Source: Nitrospirota bacterium (GTDB taxonomy: Bacteria > NPL-UPA2 > JAADIA01). From it: 5,728 nt of DNA. The position numbers were made by a program, and so were the translations under genes. The stretch is from positions 1 through 5,728 of the forward strand of contig JAADIA010000087.1 of assembly GCA_013151555.1 (NCBI GenBank), read 5' to 3'. This document shows positions 1-5,728 of this stretch, in pieces (within the stretch, counting starts at the first letter, position 1; each line of letters begins with the position of its first letter). The notes under the pieces were generated by a model. It made no database searches, was not told the DNA's origin, and worked only from the letters and a program-made list of their open reading frames with translations.

Positions 1-109
1 GAAAGAGCTTGGTTGATCTGTGTCTTCCTGCATTTTCTGCGGGAATCTGTAAGCATAAATATATAGCTGAGATTAATTTTATCAGCGATAAGGGGGGAGG
101 TGAGAAAAG
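1..109 (+). other. Leader region upstream of the PEP-CTERM gene
   Basis: This stretch precedes the PEP-CTERM gene and holds no gene I can support. Frame 1 is open from the window edge to a TAG at 64-66, but the 21 residues resemble nothing I recognise, so it may be chance or the tail of an upstream gene. An AT-rich patch at 54-66 (CATAAATATATAG) could contain a -10 element, but there is no well-placed -35. A small hairpin (TTATC at 79-83, loop AGC, GATAA at 87-91) sits directly before the ribosome binding site; it is only 5 bp and AT-rich, so it is probably weak. Confidence 0.4.
96..103 (+). promoter_or_regulatory. Strong ribosome binding site deciding a GTG start
   Basis: GGAGGTGA at 96-103 is an eight-base match to the anti-Shine-Dalgarno sequence, lying in a longer G-rich run that begins at 92. 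It is followed by a six-base spacer and then GTG at 110. This near-ideal spacing is why the GTG codon is taken as the start although no ATG is there. The next in-frame ATG (residue 13) would remove the basic n-region and half of the signal peptide. Confidence 0.85.
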
Positions 110-1036
110 GTGAAAAAATTAGTAGCAATTTGTGCTGTAATAGGAATGATTACGGTAATAAGCAGCACTGCACAGGCGGGCACCTATACCTTCGGGAGTG
201 GTAGCCTCACAACTACTGATCCTACCGCCGCTTGGGGTGGGTACAACAGTCAAGTGTTTGGCGTTGGCGGTCTGGGGTTCAATTTAAATGCCGGTCCAGT
301 CACTATTGAGTTCTTAGGTGTCAATTTAGGGATGATTAACTATACCGGTGATATGGGATGGCCACCTGACTCTACTGACACGGGTGCGACTGTACAAGTT
401 GGCTTGTTGAACCCAAATGCTGGCGGGGGATGGATACGGTACAACATCTTGTCGAACATGGCCGGTGGCAAAGGAAGCTGGGATAACCAAGGTGCCAAGT
501 ACACAAATGATGATGGATATCGCTCCTATTTGTTCCAAGGCCAGTACTCTACGGCTCCGGTGGGTTCGGTTTACGGAAATAGCCAGTACAATGCGGAAAA
601 ATGGGGTGGTGATGGGAGCGGGACCAATAATGATTATGATACGTTTGATATTAAGGAGCTCGTGCAAAAGATCAGTCCGAACACTTACACGGTAACCACA
701 TGGCATCGTCTTTGGAAAGCTTCTTCGATTGACGAAGGTGTTACTTGGGACTGGAATCCTGCAAAGAACGCTCACAATCCACTGAAACGCGAATACCAGA
801 TGGTATTTGAAGGTACTTGGACAGCTGATGGTGGTATGAATCTCGATGAGGTAAAACCTTTCCTGGCCATCCAAAACTGGCAATATGCTAATGGTCCCTA
901 CACTTTTAACTGGGACAGTGTCAAGGTTGCAGGAACACCCGTTCCCGAACCTGGTACTATGATTCTCCTCAGCAGTCTGGTTACGGGATTGTTTGGGACT
1001 GCAGGAATAAGGAAAAGGTTGAAGCGGAAGGTTTAA
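110..1036 (+). CDS. PEP-CTERM sorting domain protein, secreted, unknown ligand
   Basis: This is a 308-residue exported protein with a C-terminal exosortase sorting signal. Residues 1-23 form a signal peptide: basic MKK, a hydrophobic core, and an AQA site with probable cleavage before Gly24. The C-terminus is a textbook PEP-CTERM tripartite tail: VPEPG at 278-282, a hydrophobic segment at about 283-300, and a basic end, RKRLKRK, at 301-307. From family knowledge, an exosortase would cleave at this motif and the protein would end up at the cell surface or in extracellular matrix. The mature part is rich in Gly, Asn, Thr and aromatics, has 12 Trp and no Cys; its only Cys (residue 8) is in the signal peptide. 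The end of the body (about 235-275, with a FNWDSVKV strand) suggests a beta-sandwich of the lectin or jelly-roll type, but I recognise no named domain or catalytic motif. It is probably monocistronic, since a terminator follows 18 bases after the stop. The surface-protein assignment is firm; ligand and role are unknown. Confidence 0.92.
   Translation: MKKLVAICAVIGMITVISSTAQAGTYTFGSGSLTTTDPTAAWGGYNSQVFGVGGLGFNLNAGPVTIEFLGVNLGMINYTGDMGWPPDSTDTGATVQVGLLNPNAGGGWIRYNILSNMAGGKGSWDNQGAKYTNDDGYRSYLFQGQYSTAPVGSVYGNSQYNAEKWGGDGSGTNNDYDTFDIKELVQKISPNTYTVTTWHRLWKASSIDEGVTWDWNPAKNAHNPLKREYQMVFEGTWTADGGMNLDEVKPFLAIQNWQYANGPYTFNWDSVKVAGTPVPEPGTMILLSSLVTGLFGTAGIRKRLKRKV
941..1033 (+). other. PEP-CTERM exosortase recognition tail (within the CDS)
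   Basis: These are the codons for residues 278-308. They encode the VPEPG motif, about 18 hydrophobic residues, and a cluster of six Arg/Lys residues near the end. All three elements of the PEP-CTERM signal are in the right order and at the very C-terminus, so the reading frame and stop look intact. It predicts that an exosortase is encoded elsewhere in the genome; none is in this window. Confidence 0.92.
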
Positions 1037-1054
1037 AAGACTGAAGATAAAAGA

Positions 1055-1093
1055 GGGGTTTAGAATCTAAGATTCCAAACCCCTTGTTTTTTT
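1055..1093. terminator. Bidirectional rho-independent terminator between convergent genes
   Basis: The stem is GGGGTTT (1055-1061) with AAACCCC (1077-1083), one A/C mismatch, then GAATC (1063-1067) with GATTC (1071-1075), closing on a three-base loop TAA. On the + strand it is followed by CTTG and seven T (1087-1093), ending the PEP-CTERM transcript. On the - strand the same stem is followed by TCTTTTATCTTC (1054 downward), which can end the secretin/TPR transcript. The + strand T-tract overlaps the TAA stop codon (1092-1094) of the TPR gene, so the two transcription units are packed as tightly as possible. Confidence 0.9.
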
Positions 1094-3602
1094 ATTCCTG
1101 CTCCAGCTCAGAGATAATAGCAGAGGCTTCTTTGGCTTCAGGAAAATCGGGATTGATTTTTAGAGCTTTTTTGAGCTGGGTTAAAGCTTCGGATTTTCTT
1201 CCCATTTGCCGGTAAGCCAATCCCAGGTGGTAGCGGATGGCAGGGTCATTATCTGTCAGAGTAACCGCTTTCTCCAGAAGGGGTAAAGCCTTTTCATACA
1301 TTTCCTTTTTGTAGTAAATCCATCCCAGAGTATCGTTTACTTGTCCATTCTTAGGCGCTAATTCTCTGGCCTTCCTGGCCAGGGCCAGGGCTTCGTCCAA
1401 TTTTTCGGCATTCCGGCTGTATAGCCAGGCCAGATTATTGTAAGAAAAGGGAAATTTTGGAGTCAGGGAGATTACCTTCTTGTATTCCTTAATGGCCCCC
1501 TCTTTATCCCCTTTGAGTTCATATATTGCTCCCAGAGCCATGTAGGCAGGAGCAAATTTGGGATTAAGTTCTATAACCTTTTGATAATATTTTGCCGATT
1601 CCTCATAATTCCCATTATTAAAATAGATGGATCCGATAACCTGATAAGCGGGAAGGAACTTGGGGTTAATCTTCAAGACCTCTTTGTATTCTTCCAAGGC
1701 TTTCTTTCCTTCCTTTTTAAGGGCATAAGCAGCAGCTAAATTATAGTGTCCCCCGAGGGATTTGGGGTTAAGTTCGACCACTTTCCGGAACTCGGTAATA
1801 GCCTTGTCAAGAGCTCCCCCTTGAGCATAAGCATTGCCGAGGATATAATGACCGATTATGTTCTCCGGATTCTTCTCAATAAGCCCGCGGGCCATTTCTT
1901 CTGCCTGTTTATATTCCCCGGATTTTCCATACAACCGTCCCAGCCCGAATTGTGCTCCGGGAAGGTCAGGCTTAATATCTAAAGCTGCCTGTAACTGTTT
2001 AATAGCCAGGTCCGATTTACCCTGGGCGTCATATATTGAGGCTAAGGTCAGGTGAACATTGATATTTTTAGGGTCATATTGGAGGATTGCAGAGAATTGA
2101 GCAATAGCTTCTTCGTATCTGCCCAGGAGACCATAAAGACGGCCGAGATTGGCCCGGGCGGGAGTGAACTTTGGCTCTATATCAATGGCTTTCTTGAACT
2201 TGGAGATGGCTCCGTCGTAATCTTTCTTGCCCACCAGAGCTAAGGCCATTATGTTGTAGGCTCCCGGGTTGTCAGGATTAATTTTTATAATCTTTTCTGC
2301 CGGGGAAGTGCTCTCATCATAGGCGTCCTGGGAGAGGTATACCGAGCTGAGAAGCTGGAGGGCGGATATGGCTTTTGGGTTAAGCTCAATGGTCTTTTTC
2401 AGCTCTTTGACGGCTTTTTCTATATTCCTTTTTCCAAGATAGATTCTTCCCAGAAGTTCGTGGGCTCGGGCGCTGTCCGGACTTTCCTTGAGGACCTTTT
2501 CCGCTTCCAGCTGTGCTAAGTCTAAAGAATCCTCGTTCAGATAAATGGTTCCCAGAGCATAGTGGGCTCCTGTATGCTTGGGATTGATCTTTAAGGTTTC
2601 TTTGAACTCGCTTATGGCTTGCTGGGTCTGTCCTAATTCCTGCAGGGAAAGTCCAAGATTATAATGACCGGCGGCAAAACGGGGGGCTTGTTTTACTACC
2701 TCATGAAAGAATTGACTGGCCTCCTTAAATTCCTTCTTGCCAAGGTATCCTCTGCCTATAAGGTAGCGGATAGCAGCAGTATCTATTTTCTTCTCTAATA
2801 GTTTTTTCCCTTCGGCTATAGCTTCATTATACTTTCCCATAAAATTATATACATTTCCCAGGGCGATATGGGCAAGGGTAAAGTCAGGGTCACTCTTTAA
2901 GGCAGCCTTGAATTCTGCCATGGCCTCCTTAAGTTTGCCTTCGTTAACCAACAATCTTCCCAGTTGAGTATGGGTAACGGGATCCCCGGGATCTATTTTC
3001 AGGGCGAGCTGATATTGCTCTCTGGCCTTTTCTATCTGACCTGCTCGAAGGTAAAGAGCTGCCCGGTTATGGTAGGACTCAATCAACTCAGGATCGATTT
3101 CCAGAGCTTTTTCGACAGCGTTCACGGCCTCCTTAAGTTGTCCCTTAGCGGCATAGGCAGAGGCCATAAGGTTATAAGCTTTTGCATTCCGGGGTTCAAG
3201 TTCCAGGACTTTCCGGCCGGCCTGGAGGCTTTTCTCATAGTTCCCTTGAGACAGATAAAGGGGAGCTAAATTCAACCAGGCTTCCGCAAGGGTAGGCTTG
3301 CTCTCCACGGCCTTCTCGAATTCGCTTAAAGCTGCCCCGTACTGTTTCTTATCCTGATAGCAAACTCCCAGGCGATAGTGAGCTTTGGCAAAACGAGGGT
3401 CAATCTGGACAGCGTTTTTGAATTCAATGATAGCTTCGGCTATCTTATTATCTTTTTGATATTGAAGTCCCCGTTCATAGTGCTTATTTTTCTTTACTTC
3501 CGGGCTGCTGCATCCGGGAAGAGTTTGAATAACGGTAGCCAGGAGCAGTAAAGTAGTGACAATTGCGGTCATTTTAGATAATCGTTTCTTTTTCAGAGAC
3601 AT
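1092..3602 (-). CDS. TPR-repeat lipoprotein with 23 tandem TPR units
   Basis: This is an 836-residue protein. Residues 1-31 are a lipoprotein signal: basic MSLKKKRLSK, a hydrophobic core and a lipobox LPGC, with Cys31 as the lipidated residue. Ser follows at +2, so there is no Asp retention signal and outer-membrane sorting is likely. From about residue 41 to 822 I count 23 consecutive 34-residue TPR units with the usual G/A-x-x-Y, A and P positions, leaving only a 14-residue tail. The last three units (NNLAWLY, NDTLGWIYY, YHLGLAY) match the C-terminal module common in PrsT-type TPR lipoproteins of exosortase systems, but such motifs also occur in unrelated TPR lipoproteins, so no symbol is given. 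TPR superhelices bind proteins, so a periplasmic scaffold role is expected. The ATG at 3602 has AGGAGG four bases upstream. The gene lies 60 nt behind the secretin and is probably co-transcribed. Lipoprotein and TPR assignments are firm; the partner is unknown. Confidence 0.93.
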   Translation of the reverse strand: MSLKKKRLSKMTAIVTTLLLLATVIQTLPGCSSPEVKKNKHYERGLQYQKDNKIAEAIIEFKNAVQIDPRFAKAHYRLGVCYQDKKQYGAALSEFEKAVESKPTLAEAWLNLAPLYLSQGNYEKSLQAGRKVLELEPRNAKAYNLMASAYAAKGQLKEAVNAVEKALEIDPELIESYHNRAALYLRAGQIEKAREQYQLALKIDPGDPVTHTQLGRLLVNEGKLKEAMAEFKAALKSDPDFTLAHIALGNVYNFMGKYNEAIAEGKKLLEKKIDTAAIRYLIGRGYLGKKEFKEASQFFHEVVKQAPRFAAGHYNLGLSLQELGQTQQAISEFKETLKINPKHTGAHYALGTIYLNEDSLDLAQLEAEKVLKESPDSARAHELLGRIYLGKRNIEKAVKELKKTIELNPKAISALQLLSSVYLSQDAYDESTSPAEKIIKINPDNPGAYNIMALALVGKKDYDGAISKFKKAIDIEPKFTPARANLGRLYGLLGRYEEAIAQFSAILQYDPKNINVHLTLASIYDAQGKSDLAIKQLQAALDIKPDLPGAQFGLGRLYGKSGEYKQAEEMARGLIEKNPENIIGHYILGNAYAQGGALDKAITEFRKVVELNPKSLGGHYNLAAAYALKKEGKKALEEYKEVLKINPKFLPAYQVIGSIYFNNGNYEESAKYYQKVIELNPKFAPAYMALGAIYELKGDKEGAIKEYKKVISLTPKFPFSYNNLAWLYSRNAEKLDEALALARKARELAPKNGQVNDTLGWIYYKKEMYEKALPLLEKAVTLTDNDPAIRYHLGLAYRQMGRKSEALTQLKKALKINPDFPEAKEASAIISELEQE
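1137..3482 (-). repeat. Array of 23 coding TPR repeats, about 102 bp period
   Basis: The whole interior of the TPR gene is a tandem array of degenerate 102-bp coding units. Nearly all encode exactly 34 residues. By my count unit 1 has 33, unit 7 has 33, unit 8 has 35 and unit 21 has 35. Units have diverged well at DNA level, so this is an old protein repeat and not a recent satellite. Units 9, 17 and 18 share a GHYNLG/GHYILG start, hinting at internal block duplication. Confidence 0.9.
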
Positions 3603-3662
3603 TTTTCCTCCTGAGCTAATATTTATTAATATCCGTTTTCCGTAATCCGGATAACCTGCCCT
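3603..3662 (-). other. Short intergenic gap, secretin to TPR gene
   Basis: This is a sixty-base spacer between the secretin stop (TGA) and the TPR start. Apart from the ribosome binding site it holds an AT-rich patch around 3618-3632 and a short CCGGATTACGG stretch. I see no stem followed by a T-run, so no terminator interrupts the cluster. This supports co-transcription, although an internal promoter in the AT-rich patch cannot be excluded. Confidence 0.5.
3607..3612 (-). promoter_or_regulatory. Ribosome binding site of the TPR lipoprotein gene
   Basis: On the - strand AGGAGG reads from 3612 to 3607, then four A, then the ATG at 3602. The site is a perfect core match with a slightly short spacer. 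It supports the first ATG, which keeps the Lys/Arg-rich n-region, over the internal ATG at residue 11. Confidence 0.85.
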
Positions 3663-5471
3663 TCAATCTTGATAATCGGATTGAAGGCGCAGCAAGGGTC
3701 CCTTAACTCTCTCCTTAGTCTGCATATCCCCGGAGATAATGTAAGGGGTCAGAAAAATTACCAACTCCGTCTTCTTCAGTTCTTTGTTTGTCTTTTTAAA
3801 GAATATGCTCCCCAGAAGGGGGATATCTCCCAATAGCGGGAACTTATTGACCGTCTTGATCTCTTCATCCTTTATAAGACCGGCAATAACTATCGTTGTG
3901 CCATCTTTCACCATGATATTTGTCTCGGTCTGAGAAGTTTCTACTACCGGTACATTATTCCTGTATTCTGTTACTGAACTTACCTCCGGCTTAATCTTCA
4001 TGGATACAAAGCCGGCCTCATTTATCTGGGGAGTAACCTGAAGTTGGACTCCCACATCTACCATGGTTACTCTTTCATAAGTTTTGATAACCCCTCCATC
4101 TTCAACGGTATCAGTTGTCTTATAGGGGATAGTGCTTCCCACCAAGATCTTTGCTTCTTCATTATCTGTAACAGTGATTCTGGGGTTGGAGAGGATATTT
4201 GTTTTCCCTATCGTTTTCAACATTTCCAACAGCCCCGTATATTTATCATCGGCTATTGTTCCAACAGTCACTCGGCTCCCGGGATCAGTATCTGCCAAGG
4301 TATTAAAGGTTTGTTTAATATCCAGACCATGATATTGTGATAGTACAAATTCCCAGTTTACTCCCATCTTGAAGTTATCACTTAATACCACTTGAATTAT
4401 TTTTGCCTCAATGCGCACCTCTTTTGTCTTTTCATCGAGAGCGGCTATGATCTTTCCCATCCGGGCAATTTTGTAGGGAAGGTCGGTTATAATAATCTTA
4501 TTTGTCCTCTTATCAACCTCGATATTTCCTACATCTTTGGTTAGCTCTTTCGTTAATTTAGCCTCGATTTTATCAGGGTCAGCGTAGTTTAAAGTAAAGG
4601 CTTTGGTTATTATATAAGGATTTTCATCGTACTCCTTGACGATTCTTGCTACCCTCTTTATATTCGCGGGAATATCGGTGACGATAATCTTGTTGGTCTG
4701 AGCATTGGTTTCTATCCGGCCTGATATTGAGATAAATTTCTCTATTAATTTTTCAATGATGGCTGGAGTGCTGTAATTCAATTTAAAAACCTGAGTAGTA
4801 ACCGGGACATCGAGTTGGGAAATTATTTCTCCTACTCTTTTTACTTCTTCAGGATTATCGAATATGACAATGCTGTTTGTGCGTTCGTCAACGATAATCT
4901 GTCCGATTCTTGTCTTAGCCTGACTCAAAGTCCGGTAAATATCCTCTGCCCTGGCATATTTAAGAGGAAATATCTTTCTTCTCCGGTTGTCATAAAATTT
5001 TTTCCCGTAAAGTTTCTCATAATCGCTTTCTGTTATTATCTTAATAATATTTTCCTTTGGAACATAGGCTAAGTTGTTAAGCTCAAGAATCAGCTCGAAA
5101 GCATCCCATATCCTTACCTTTTCCAGAAAGAGGGTTACCTTTCCCCTAACGCTTGGCCCCATGATGATATTCAGTTTACCCTTATCGGATATTATCTTTA
5201 AGACATCGATTAAATCCATATTCTTAAACTCTAAAGTTACCGGTGCAGTTGCTTCCTTAGGTATCTTCATTTCCTGAGGAGTCCAGGTTTCTTTAAACAG
5301 GGGAGGGATACCTCCTTCCGGACGACCGGTTGAAAGAGGGATGGGGGTTCTTCTAATCCGGGATATTCGTGGCGCCTGTCTCTCTTGCCCTTCTGTAAAT
5401 GAGAACCAGGTTATTAACAAATAAACCAGCGATACACTGCTTAACAGCATAGATATTCTTTTACTTATCAT
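3663..5471 (-). CDS. gspD: GspD-type outer-membrane secretin (type II/IV secretin family)
   Basis: This forms the multimeric outer-membrane channel of a type II secretion (or type IV pilus) machine. I start it at the ATG at 5471 (602 residues); an in-frame TTG at 5495 adds eight residues but has no ribosome binding site and spoils the signal peptide. Domains in this numbering: signal peptide about 1-28 without a clear AxA site; Arg/Pro-rich linker to about 65; N0/STN at 78-147; three N1-like domains at 166-221, 227-282 and 290-346; secretin core at 352-580. The core has the VRIEAKI strand, ILSNPRI, VGSTIPY, and the signature DGTTIVIAGL (523-532) followed by FPLLGDIPLLGSIFF. N0 plus three N1-like domains is the GspD layout; PilQ usually has AMIN domains and a single N1. 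The end (KTELVIFLTPYI) is, however, PilQ-like, the cap-gate insert is short, and little remains for a pilotin-binding S-domain. The HR-domain gene upstream fits either gspC-gspD or pilP-pilQ order. Secretin is certain; the subtype is probable. Confidence 0.9.
   Translation of the reverse strand: MISKRISMLLSSVSLVYLLITWFSFTEGQERQAPRISRIRRTPIPLSTGRPEGGIPPLFKETWTPQEMKIPKEATAPVTLEFKNMDLIDVLKIISDKGKLNIIMGPSVRGKVTLFLEKVRIWDAFELILELNNLAYVPKENIIKIITESDYEKLYGKKFYDNRRRKIFPLKYARAEDIYRTLSQAKTRIGQIIVDERTNSIVIFDNPEEVKRVGEIISQLDVPVTTQVFKLNYSTPAIIEKLIEKFISISGRIETNAQTNKIIVTDIPANIKRVARIVKEYDENPYIITKAFTLNYADPDKIEAKLTKELTKDVGNIEVDKRTNKIIITDLPYKIARMGKIIAALDEKTKEVRIEAKIIQVVLSDNFKMGVNWEFVLSQYHGLDIKQTFNTLADTDPGSRVTVGTIADDKYTGLLEMLKTIGKTNILSNPRITVTDNEEAKILVGSTIPYKTTDTVEDGGVIKTYERVTMVDVGVQLQVTPQINEAGFVSMKIKPEVSSVTEYRNNVPVVETSQTETNIMVKDGTTIVIAGLIKDEEIKTVNKFPLLGDIPLLGSIFFKKTNKELKKTELVIFLTPYIISGDMQTKERVKGPLLRLQSDYQD
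4434..4976 (-). repeat. Three N1-like domain repeats inside the secretin
   Basis: Three units of about 56 residues lie at 4809-4976, 4626-4793 and 4434-4604, with a start-to-start period of 61-63 residues. Each begins with a strand such as FPLKYA, FKLNYS or FTLNYA. Each carries a TNxIxxxDxP core (TNSIVIFDNP, TNKIIVTDIP, TNKIIITDLP) and ends in a helix closing with LD or YD. They correspond in position to the N1, N2 and N3 periplasmic ring domains of GspD. Confidence 0.8.
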
Positions 5472-5539
5472 GGCTAAAAATGCCTCCCGATCCAAGGCTC
5501 ATTATCCCAATCAAGGATAGTGTTTTTGTGGTCCTCTGT
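5472..5539 (-). other. Short intergenic gap, HR-domain gene to secretin
   Basis: Sixty-eight bases separate the HR-domain stop from the ATG of the secretin. The gap holds the ribosome binding site and a weak hairpin (TATCC 5503-5507 with GGATA 5515-5519, seven-base loop) with no T-run after it. It is therefore not a terminator, and read-through from the upstream gene is expected. Confidence 0.5.
5483..5488 (-). promoter_or_regulatory. Ribosome binding site favouring the ATG start of the secretin
   Basis: GGGAGG reads from 5488 to 5483 on the - strand, 11 bases before the ATG at 5471. The spacer is a little long but the site is the only good one nearby. The TTG at 5495 lies upstream of this site and has no purine-rich sequence of its own, so the ATG is preferred. 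Confidence 0.65.
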
Positions 5540-5728
5540 TTACAATCTTAAATCCAGTTGTTCTCCTTCATAACTCAAGATAACTTTTCCTTTAAGAATC
5601 TTTTCTACTTTTATCTCCCCAATTGATTGACCGGTATTAAGAAAATAGGTTTTTTTCTTATTATTATCTACAATAACGGCCTGGGATTTCTGTTGGTCCA
5701 AAATAATCCCTATCAGGGTAAAATTTGC
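5540..5728 (-). CDS. GspC/PilP-like HR-domain protein, C-terminal part only
   Basis: This gene is cut by the window edge: 62 codons are visible, open to the last base and ending in TAA at 5540-5542. The visible part begins ANFTLIGIILDQQ and continues with AVIVDN, TYFLNTGQSIGEIKV, KVILSYEG and LDLRL. This strand pattern, with L-x-G-I, an A-V-I strand, a Y-x-x-x-G-x-x-I turn and a final L-x-L strand, is the HR domain shared by GspC and PilP. In the known systems this periplasmic domain binds the N0 domain of the secretin and links it to the inner membrane. The gene lies 68 nt upstream of the preferred secretin start, in the conserved order gspC-gspD or pilP-pilQ. The N-terminal transmembrane part that would tell GspC from PilP is outside the window, so no symbol is given. 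Confidence 0.75.
   Translation of the reverse strand, partial: ANFTLIGIILDQQKSQAVIVDNNKKKTYFLNTGQSIGEIKVEKILKGKVILSYEGEQLDLRL

Noticed and set aside
41-55. Possible sigma-54 promoter upstream of the PEP-CTERM gene (GG at 41-42, ten bases, GC at 53-54)
   Set aside because: The GG-N10-GC spacing is right, and PEP-CTERM genes can be RpoN-dependent in some bacteria. However, the flanking bases (CGGGAA and AAGCA) match the TGGCAC and TTGCW consensus poorly, and such spacing is likely by chance in 100 bases.
54-66. Sigma-70 type -10 box in CATAAATATATAG
   Set aside because: Several AT-rich hexamers fit loosely and no -35 element stands at a proper distance, so no position can be defended.
326-883. 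185-codon open frame on the - strand inside the PEP-CTERM gene
   Set aside because: It lies wholly antisense to a gene with clear signal peptide and sorting tail. Its translation has no recognisable motif, so it is a shadow frame.
1746-3269. Several 60-100 codon + strand open frames across the TPR gene
   Set aside because: They are antisense to the repeat array, have no supporting ribosome binding sites or motifs, and arise from the biased codon pattern of the repeated units.
1137-3482. Tandem 102-bp periodicity as a possible non-coding satellite or CRISPR-like array
   Set aside because: The period is explained by 34-residue TPR units in one open frame. There are no identical repeats with unique spacers.
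4044-5277. Several + strand open frames of 66-98 codons across the secretin gene
   Set aside because: They are antisense to a well-supported secretin and encode no recognisable protein.
5472-5495. Longer secretin starting at TTG 5495 (610 residues)
   Set aside because: There is no ribosome binding site before the TTG. GGGAGG instead sits between the TTG and the ATG at 5471, and the extra residues (MDREAFLA) put acidic residues ahead of the signal peptide.

Overview
The window carries one complete gene on the + strand facing a cluster of three genes on the - strand. The organism is most likely a diderm (Gram-negative-type) bacterium. The evidence is an outer-membrane secretin, a lipoprotein with a lipobox, and a PEP-CTERM surface protein; the last normally implies an exosortase (EpsH/XrtA type) elsewhere in the genome. 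Base composition looks moderate by eye, and Shine-Dalgarno sites are strong and of the AGGAGGTGA type. Nothing in the sequence fixes the phylum. An environmental or uncultivated lineage is plausible but is only an inference.

Layout. Positions 1-109 are a short leader with a very good ribosome binding site and no convincing promoter. Positions 110-1036 (+) encode a secreted, Trp-rich, Cys-free PEP-CTERM protein of 308 residues. A bidirectional rho-independent terminator (1055-1093) separates it from the convergent - strand cluster. Read in the direction of transcription, that cluster starts with the C-terminal 62 codons of a GspC/PilP-like inner-membrane clamp protein (5540-5728, cut by the window edge). 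Next comes a GspD-type secretin (3663-5471), then an 836-residue lipoprotein built almost entirely of 23 TPR units (1092-3602). The gaps are about 68 and 60 nt with no terminator visible, so the three genes look like one operon ending at the shared terminator.

How they may work together. The HR-domain protein and the secretin are the classical periplasmic clamp and outer-membrane channel of a type II secretion or type IV pilus machine. The domain order N0 plus three N1-like domains plus secretin favours GspD over PilQ. The TPR lipoprotein should be anchored on the periplasmic side of a membrane, probably the outer one, and could act as an assembly scaffold or partner for the secretin. It also resembles the TPR lipoproteins (PrsT type) found with exosortase/PEP-CTERM systems, which is notable because a PEP-CTERM substrate lies next door. 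No exosortase, ATPase, pseudopilin or polysaccharide gene is in the window, so a functional link between the two halves is a hypothesis. I see no mobile element, CRISPR array, tRNA or rRNA. Taken singly, the gene families are all known; the arrangement is the point of interest.
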